This document shows, in pieces, positions 56,707 to 64,000 of a stretch of 64,000 nucleotides of DNA (its first letter is position 1; each line of letters starts with the position of its first letter). The position numbers were made by a program, and so were the translations under genes. The notes below the pieces were generated by a model. The model saw nothing but the letters and a program-made list of their open reading frames with translations, searched no databases and had not been told where the DNA came from. The DNA lies in contig CM039130.1 in the NCBI GenBank assembly GCA_022036555.1, forward strand, positions 22,160,570 to 22,224,569, in the 5' to 3' direction. Source of the DNA: Microstegium vimineum (lineage: Eukaryota; Streptophyta; Magnoliopsida; Poales; Poaceae).

Positions 56707-58134
56707 TGTAGCAGAACCGTCCAAATTATAAGAGATCAAGTACCAAAGTAGCCGATTTAACCGCCACTTAAAGCACTTGAGCCCATATAATCTCGGTAGT
56801 CTGAAAATCTCAAAGGATTTCTAACAATCGTATATCCAACCCAGATCGCGCAAACTCAGGTATGCACATTCGAACGAACCAACAATAAACAAAAATACTT
56901 GAAGTACGAAATAAAGTTATTACAACACTTTGTTCCAAATAAAAGTAGTACTCACGCCACAACACATGTGGCCAAATAAAACATTGTTTTGAAACTCGAG
57001 CCCAAAGTCTTACTCCATATTAATACAATTAAAAGATAGGGGTGCCAACGAGGACATGTCCAACAACAGCAAAAGATGAGCTCGTAGAAGACCTTGCCCA
57101 CAGCCTACTCCTCTTCTCCTTCAACAGGATAGAGACAGTGCTTACAATAGCCAAAGTATACTTGGCCATCTACAACAAAAAGGATAAACCCTGAGTACGG
57201 GAATGTACTCAGCTAGACTTACCCGTCTAACTGAAAATAAAGACTCCAATGGTATGCATGGCTTTTTATGTGGATCTGGATAAACTTTGCTTTGGTGGAA
57301 ACGCAAACAATATGAAACTTAAAGATTAGGGAGCAGCCATTTTCCATCCTATCATTATCTGTAGGTTTGCACCTGTACTAGAGCACCCACTTGATCTAAG
57401 CAATCAATATAATAATATATTCAATTCTTTCATCAATATTTTAGTAGAACCATTATAATGTCACATGGAGTTGTACCGTGGTGAAGCTCAGCATAATCCC
57501 CCACTATGCGGTGGGAGGCGGCGACTCGAATCGATATACAACCAGCTGGCAAGATTACCTTTAACATACGCCCACACTTTCCCCGTCGGGTCCATGCATT
57601 GGGTTACCGCTCAACACTGTCCAGGTAGTACGTCGCGAGCTCAGCGTAATCCACCCAATTGGAGAAATCGGTTGGCCACCATGGGGCAGGTCGTATCTCC
57701 AAACTAGAGGGAGCCAAAAGTAGACTAAGGGTCGGCTTCGGGGTCGATACTCACAACGGCCCCTATGTGAAAGGGCTCATTCAAAGATGTAAGAGGGCCA
57801 CCATCATATACAAACCTATACGATCCAACGGACGGACTGCCCCCAAGTCTTGACCACTTTGTGCACTTGCCTTCCAGTTGACCGCATCCATTACTACCAT
57901 TGATTCTTTCCACGATAGCAAAATATAGTCAACCGTGATAGCATTACCCCCATGGGATAATACAAATATAAACATAAATGTAACCATTATTCTAAGCAGG
58001 CTAAGCGATTGCTTTTACTTTTATTTACAGGTTAACAAGGTAGGTAAAACAATAATCAAGGAAGGTAATGCAGCAATTAGAATTCAGTCAACTCCTATCA
58101 CCTAATGCATCACAGTATAAAATACTCAAGTAGA

Positions 58135-58368
58135 TTAATTGTAAATACTGGGAGGCTTAAAGATGCTCCGGGGCTTGCCTTGAGTGAAGGTGGAGGGCTG
58201 GTGGTCAGGGCACTCGGGGAGGTTAGTGTCGAGCTCGTGGTGCTCCTCGTTCAGCTCCTGCACCTCCTGGACTCCTTCCTCTGGAAGTTGCTCCTGAGGT
58301 TCCTCTACTGATCCTGTACGTTTGCGATGCATATAAGTACTTATGGTGTAGGGATGATGCTTGAACAA
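58135..58368 (-). CDS. Small ORF in E2 matching the E1 ORF
   Basis: EEPQEQLPEEGVQEVQEL then NLPECPDHQPSTF and GKPRSIF. See 26159-26506. Acidic and Pro/Gln-rich; no domain recognised. The similar region starts after a splice-acceptor-like ACAG, so an exon is as likely as a whole ORF. Confidence 0.4.
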   Translation of the reverse strand: MFKHHPYTISTYMHRKRTGSVEEPQEQLPEEGVQEVQELNEEHHELDTNLPECPDHQPSTFTQGKPRSIFKPPSIYN

Positions 58369-58369
58369 G

Positions 58370-59239
58370 AACTAAACAATTAAAGATTACTTTTGGAATT
58401 ATCTTAAATATTCACTCTAGTTCCACTTTACACAGCAAGTATATTACAAACTACTCAGAAAAATCTACAAAAATTACAGGGAACAGAACAAGCCTACTGG
58501 ATGTTATTGTAGAAATTTCACTTAAGGCAAAGCTACCAGCTAGTAGGTACAAAAAGATGAATTTAAAGGCAAAAAAAGCACTTTGAACTAGAGCTACTAG
58601 CTAATAGGGTGAAACATGCTATATCTTATTTTTAACAGGTTCTTTGCTCAGCAATATATTTATCAAGAAAGTTCCTTGATCAGCACAAATATATTATACT
58701 CTATATGATTTTCCAAAAAAACCCTAGAAACGGACACTTGAACTACAAGTATCTCTTCTGCCATACAACATACCACATTTTATATTTTTCCTAGACAGAT
58801 CATTGTACACAGAGACTACACAAAAAGTTTCATGATTTATACATGCACAGATTTACCACAGGAATTAATCTAAGAAAACTGCAGAAACACATTTTAATAG
58901 GTGATAAATAAAACTTACACAGAAACATGGCATGTTATATTTTTCCTAGCTTCTACACAGGATAACAAAGCTAGCATAAAAACATCATATTTTTATTTGA
59001 TCATTTCATGTTGGAACACATTTAAGTTTGATAGATGCAGAAAAGGATTATTTAAACATTAGTACTCAAGACATTCTCCAAAAAATACTTTTATATTTTT
59101 AACAGAAATATCACCATTTATAGTCTAACACAATTTAATTCATCATTTTTGGATTTGCCAAACTCTAGATATAAAATAAACAAGCATTAACACATTTACT
59201 GAAAATAGGAAAAAAGAAATGCATTTCTGAATTCAGCCC
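58370..59239. other. AT-rich body of E2
   Basis: A-rich on this strand with no coding potential seen; the counterpart of 24901-26158 in E1. Confidence 0.45.
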
Positions 59240-60790
59240 ATGGTGCACAGTGTTGGGCTTGGCCCAGACATTGCGGGAGAGCGGACTGACAGGCGGGGCC
59301 CGCAGTCAACGCAGGGTCCACCTGGCAGCGAGCCAGGGCAGAGCACCGGCGCTGACCGGCGTTTTCACGCCGGCGGCGAGCTTGCCGGCGGTGAGGCTAG
59401 GCTTGGCGTGCTCGGAGTGACAACGCGCATCGACTGGGGGTGTTGGTTGAACCAGCGCGGCCGTGGAAGTGGGCGGCGACGTGCGGTGGCGAAGCAACGC
59501 GGCGGCGTAACGTGGTCAAGCTATTACCGGCGGCGTGCTGCCCAGCGAGCGTGCGCGTGAGCACCTCGGTGGTGTAGTGAGTGTAGGGCAAGTACTGGTT
59601 GAACTGGAAGAGCTCCGAGGAGGTCTAGCCACGTGCGAGCTCTGCGGTGGCGGCAATGGCACACGACCAACGGTGCGGTGTTGTTCCAGGGTGAGATAGA
59701 GCTGGCGGAAGGGTGTTCTCACCTCTACTACCTCCGATGAAGCTTCTACGACGATGGAGGCGACGGAAGCGGGTCGGAGAGGGGTAAACGAAGTTTGGTC
59801 GTTGCGGTGGAAACTCCGAGTCGAGGAACGACGACGGTGGTCTGGCAACGGTGGAGGTCGGCTGGCTAACCCGAGGCGAGCTGGGCGTGTGCGAGGTGAA
59901 GGAGAGCTAGTGTGCGAGATGGATCGAGCAGAGGCGTTCAGGTGGTGGCGAATTTGAAATGGCGGTGCTGCGGTGCTCTCGGTGATCGGCACGGTGAGAG
60001 CAGAGGATGTGCGGGCGAGCGAGAGAATGCGGGTGAATGCTGGCGAGTGAGGGAGGTAGAGGGGATGTAGGCGCATCCTCCTGCGCGGTCATGGCCGACC
60101 GGAGAGACTGGTGGGGGCCTGGACGCGACGACGCAGTGTGCAGCAGCGGCGTGGCGTGTCCGCGCGCGCGAGGCAGGAGCATCAGCGCGCGGGGCAGGGC
60201 GCCACTTGGTCCTGGCGCCGTTAGCGCTGATCCGTGCTCGATTGCGATCGTGACGGGGCGAAGCTGCTGGTCGGTGCTGGCTCTGCGGCGGCGTTAAGGC
60301 GATGCGATGGTGCGGCGTGCAGCAGCGGCGCTGGCAGCTCTGCGGCGTGCGAAGCAGGGGCGTCAGCGGCTATGCGCGGTGCAAGCTCGGTTCTAGCGCC
60401 GTTAGCGCTGCTTCGTGCTTTGATGGCGAGCGGGACATGGCGTGGCCCGGTCGGGTCTGCCGGAGCAGCATCGACGCGACGGCGAGGGTAGGCGCGGCGC
60501 AGCGCTGCGCTCTGCGCGGCAGAGATGGTGGCGTGTGTGGCGTTTTGGTCGGCGCAAGGGGCAGTGCGCGGCGTGGCACGTGAGTGGCTCTGGTCGTTCG
60601 GCACGACACAGGAATTGGCCGCCACGCGGCAGGCGACGCCGGCGTACGGCGCAGCTGCGGTCGGGCGCTCGTGCTGTGAGCGGTGCGTGCGCCGTGCGTG
60701 CGCGTGGCGCGCGGGCGCGAGCTGGCCGGCGGGGGGCGAGCGCGAGCTGGGCTGCGTGGGCCGAAACGGTGAACTCGACCTATTTCAGTT
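59240..60790 (-). other. GC-rich gene-like stretch in E2
   Basis: CpG-rich with long open frames in several phases, as expected from composition alone. No domain recognised. It includes a diverged tandem duplication with a 179-bp offset (60138 and 60317, GTGCAGCAGCGGC .. GCGCCGTTAGCGCTG). Confidence 0.5.
60138..60430. repeat. Diverged tandem duplication in E2
   Basis: GTGCAGCAGCGGC at 60138 and 60317; each is followed by GAAGCAGG/GAGGCAGG-like sequence, then GCGCCGTTAGCGCTG and CGTGCT. Confidence 0.7.
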
Positions 60791-61264
60791 CTGATTCCCT
60801 TTTTCTATTTTCTTTTATTTGATTCAAATTGAATTTGCTTCAAAACAGTTTCAAAAACTCCAAACTAAGTTTTGACACTTAAACCAAAGTTGTTCAGAAT
60901 ATTATTCTCTACCTTTTTCATGTAGGTCATAAATTCTGAAAACCATTAGTTCAAGGGTTGAGGATTAAAACTTATTTAATCCATTTAAGAAAAGAATTAC
61001 TTTTACTTTTGAAAATTAAACTAAGCTTAACTAGGCAAGGTGATTAGCCAGAAAAGCAATCCACTCTATATTCTAAGCATGGCAAAAATTAGCTAAACAT
61101 GTTGAACAAGATTTAAAGCATAAAACACTTATTCAATTCTAGTTTCAAAGATATAATTAAACACACACATGAAATGATAGTATAAGCAAACATGAATGCA
61201 ATGAAATGCTTATGCTTAGTGGCTAATGATGATCATAATGCAAAGCTTGACATAGGGTGTCACA
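60791..61264. other. AT-rich start of E2 (minus-strand reading)
   Basis: Matches 23296-23960 of E1 in character; no gene seen. Confidence 0.45.
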
Positions 61265-62286
61265 ATCCATCACGCGGATCGATGACATGGTGGTGGAGTA
61301 GCCCTACTCCACCTCTCCACTATAAATACCCCCTCACTCCCTCTCATTCAAGACACACCATAAGGAGGAGCTCTCCACTCTCTCTCAAGATGTAGCACTT
61401 GTAGTAGTGTTAGTGTTGTTAGGAGTTAGAGTGAGCCTCTGGTCTTCCGCTCTAGTCTTATAGGAGGTCTGGTATGCTTCTAGTATTTATTTCTCTCTTT
61501 GTAATACTTGAGTTATTTTATATAGTTATCTTCTCTACTTTTCCTTAGTACTTTACTTTATTGCAACATGACTAGTTATGTTGTATTGGTTGTTAGCATA
61601 GTCATAGTTGTTTGATAGTAAGATAATGGTAGTATACCTTTGCACTGGTTCACCGCCCTTAACCTGGTGCTCTAATCAATTTCATCAAACGTAGGATTAG
61701 AGTAGTGAGATATAGTGTAGAGATGATGTCTAGACTATACGCTTACCTGTGTCTGCGGCTTGTCCAACGGTTTGTTTGTGGTACCTAGTAGGGGTGACAG
61801 ACCTATCTAGGCTTTGATCCCACCACGTTCGGCCAAGTTCTTAAAGCGTAGGCCTTCTTGTGCTAGGCGGTTTAGCACCCTTCTCATCCCTTTCTATTGC
61901 TAAGTGGCCTAGTGGCCCGAAGTGCAAATGTGTATGAATATTATTCTTGCTTGATATGACTTGTCTTGTTAAGTTAGAACCATGCAAGTAGAGATAGATA
62001 TTTGGAAGCCTTATGCTCGCTCGTTGTCCTCTTCGCTCACTAAACTACTCTTTATCATTGGAACTTCTCCTGTGTGTCATTGAACTTATCATATCTATAT
62101 CATTTACCCCTACCATAGTTTAGTTGGTATATTAGTTAGTGGATCATCATGGTTAGCTATCATATTATTTAACCATTGCTTCCCTGAGGATAAATATGAT
62201 ATCCTGGAATACTCCTGGGTGAAATGCTACAACGGTATTTCTGTGCGCTTGCGGAATATTATACATGAGCATAATAAATACCAACA
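61265..62286 (+). repeat. 3' LTR of X, second part
   Basis: Begins with the ATCCA duplication and CACGCGGATCGATGACATGG, has TATAAATA at 61321-61328, and ends ATAATAAATACCAACA at 62286. Confidence 0.82.
61321..61328 (+). promoter_or_regulatory. TATA box in the X LTR
   Basis: TATAAATA followed about 65 bases on by a pyrimidine-rich stretch (CTCTCCACTCTCTCTC), a plausible transcript start zone. Confidence 0.65.
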
Positions 62287-63543
62287 CTTGCTAGCTACCA
62301 CAAACAATCCGTGCAGCAAACGGTAACCAAGGGTAAGATGATGTATAAGCACCACGCTTACACACAACTTACTACTTTAAGTATGATCTTTAACTAAAGC
62401 ACCCTATGACAAGCAATGATCGCATACGGGAAAGGCCACAAGGATCACAGACTATTAATGTAAAGTCTAGTAATAAGCAAAAGCACACAACAATACTATA
62501 ACTAGTAGAGGAAAGTAATGTATTGAATAAAGTAAAGTCTTACAAAGAAGGAAAGATACGAGAGCTATACCATACTTCCTAGAAGACGACTCTGGAAATT
62601 CTAAGCACAACTTGACTCAACTCTAACTCCCACTCTAGACTAACTACTAAGATAATTCTAAGTGCTTGAGCTTGTAGGCTTGTCCACCATGAGTGAAGAG
62701 GGGGGAGTGAGCCTCTATTTATAGTGGGAGGTGGAGTAGGGGCTACTCCATTGCCACATCATTGATCCAGGAGGCTTCACTTCTGGTCCCTTGGATCCAC
62801 CGCCTCCAAACTGACTTAGGATGGAGGGTTAGGATTTCCATCATGTGTTAAATGCGTGGGGGAGTGACCAAGCGCAACAAGGAGCCTAGGGGGTGTTGGC
62901 CGACCCCCCCTATGGTAGGTGGGCCCTGTCCCAGGCTTGTAGAAGGTGTCCCCACTGGTCAGGGACAAAGTGGGAGGAGGTTGCCCTCCTTAGCGTGTCG
63001 GCTAACCCCCTCTAGGGGTCCTAGCCCCACCTCTGCCTTGTAGACTCTGGTCCCACTTGTCATGGAGTTTGGTTGATCTTCTTGAAGTGTTTGTCACGCT
63101 GATTCACTTGATGTGGGCCCATGGATCCTTGTGCACTTGATCTAGAGCGTTGAATGAAAGCACAGGTTGCATCCAAGGGTTGGAATGGCTTTGACATGGA
63201 TCCTACTTTCTTGAGTAGCCAGAAGGGTCCAAATGAGTGTCCGCCGATCATGTTTAGACTCCTTTGGAGCCAGGATTTCTTGTGGGAGCTCTTGGACATG
63301 TCAGGAGTCTCATGGTATGTGCATTCTAGAGTTTGGCTCAAATCACACAACAGAAGATGTGCAAAAGGAGCTTCCAGCATTGCTGATTTGGCCTGAAATT
63401 TTATTTCTTACAAAACAAAGCCTTCCAAGTACATGTGGAACTTATTAGTGGTAAAATGTTCATGTAATGTTATTCTACCCTTGATCCCGAGGTTGTTGAC
63501 GGTATTTTGGATATGTAAAAGTATGTCATTCTTAGGGTCAACA
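62287..63543 (-). repeat. 3' LTR of element Z (cut by X)
   Basis: The minus-strand start is TGTTGACCCTAAG at 63543, just after a polypurine tract. TATAAATA lies at 62723-62716. It runs to GTAGCTAGCAAG at 62287, where the end of X begins. The rest of this LTR should lie left of X, outside the window. Confidence 0.72.
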
Positions 63544-64000
63544 AGATCCCCCAAGCTTAACATTTGCTCATCCTGAGCAAACAATCAAACTTAGCCTTAG
63601 TGGATCAGGAGTTGCTACTATGCTTTATATTTCAAGAGTACTAAATCTACAACAAACATACTTCTCTTTTGAATGGAAAAATTAGCAATGATGAAAACTC
63701 ACCCATATTACCTTAGTCCTCCATGGAGCTTATGGCTTTGTCCTTTGTCTTTGGTGGTTGAGAGATTGAACAACTTGACTTGAGCACTATTTTTCTTATT
63801 TTTCACAAGTTTCATATCGGAGGTTTTGCAATGCTTTTTGTAAAATAAAACTTAGTGTTCCTCAAATGGTACTCTCAAGTTGCTCATATGGTGTATGATT
63901 CCTCACCAAGGCACATATTTAGAGTTTCCTTCTTTTCAGACCTCTAAATGCTAATGTGGAGCTATAGGTACAGATAAAGAATGTAGCAAACTTACCTTGC
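63544..64000 (-). mobile_element. Internal 3' end of element Z
   Basis: On the minus strand ..GTTAAGCTTGGGGGATCT (polypurine tract) precedes the LTR. Upstream sequence (63840-63930) matches the end of the X internal region (55690-55760) in reverse. So Z is an X-family element in the opposite orientation, running off the right edge. No gene seen. Confidence 0.7.

Larger units (their letters stand above)
56707..61264 (-). mobile_element. E2: E1-family long-LTR-like unit (4558 bp)
   Basis: The minus strand starts TGTGACACCCTATG and ends GGTTCTGCTACA. It is flanked by a perfect 5-bp ATCCA duplication (56702-56706 and 61265-61269) inside the 3' LTR of X. It has the same plan as E1 but is uninterrupted. 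No internal LTR pair, primer site or pol is seen. Confidence 0.85.
49962..62286 (+). mobile_element. X: large non-coding LTR element (LARD-like)
   Basis: 5' LTR remnant 49962-50843, primer site 50852-50869, internal region 50844-56023, polypurine tract 56005-56023, 3' LTR 56024-62286 interrupted by E2. No gag or pol is visible. The LTR resembles that of the Athila-like elements Y and Z, so X is probably a non-autonomous relative using Athila proteins (inference). Confidence 0.75.

Noticed and set aside
59240..60822. Possible Arg/Ala-rich genes on both strands
   Set aside because: Low-complexity frames expected from GC-rich composition; no start context, domain or conservation visible.

Overview
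The window is plant nuclear DNA, almost certainly from a grass. It is built almost entirely of LTR retrotransposons nested inside one another, plus one hAT DNA transposon. I found no tRNA, rRNA, CRISPR array or host gene that I would defend. The grass assignment rests on the element types (Tat- and Athila-lineage Ty3/gypsy elements, plant mobile domain proteins, long LTRs, GT..AG introns) and on the extent of nesting. The species is open.

The nesting can be read from boundaries. Outermost on the right is a minus-strand element Z (62287-64000). Its LTR abuts a plus-strand, apparently non-coding element X (49962-62286). The 5' LTR of X is broken by a minus-strand Athila-like element Y, whose parts lie at 49961-48833, 38507-35223 and 23290-21946. 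Y in turn was hit several times. A long-LTR-like unit E1 (23296-35217, repeat TCTGT on both sides) splits its pol between RNase H and integrase. A Tat-like element, copy 3 (38513-48827, repeat ACTAG on both sides), splits its 5' LTR. A tandem pair of Tat-like elements, copies 1 and 2 (2945-21940), lies downstream of its integrase. A second E1-family unit, E2 (56707-61264, repeat ATCCA), sits in the 3' LTR of X. A second Tat-like element, E4 (27163-about 34330), sits in E1. A hAT transposon (1-2944) sits in copy 1.

The three related Tat-like copies are the most interesting content. Each has gag (and, where present, pol) on the minus strand. Each also carries, between the end of pol and the 3' LTR and on the opposite strand, a five-exon gene. 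This gene has its own TATA box and encodes a plant mobile domain (PMD) protein with a Pro/Ser/Ala-rich linker, a basic KKRRLRL-type stretch and a C-terminal coiled coil. Copy 2 has traces of every gag-pol domain, including two RNase H domains. Copy 1 has a gag-to-integrase deletion fusion. Copy 3 has lost pol, yet keeps the PMD gene and two equal-length LTRs. A heptamer, ATCGGCA, is dispersed densely through all three copies, in coding sequence, introns and LTRs, and is rare elsewhere in the window.

Most genes here are decayed. The PMD gene of copy 2 is in frame over all five exons apart from three stop codons. The hAT transposase has clean splice sites but a frameshift and a stop near its C-terminus. 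Boundaries marked approximate were placed by eye from comparison of copies inside the window.
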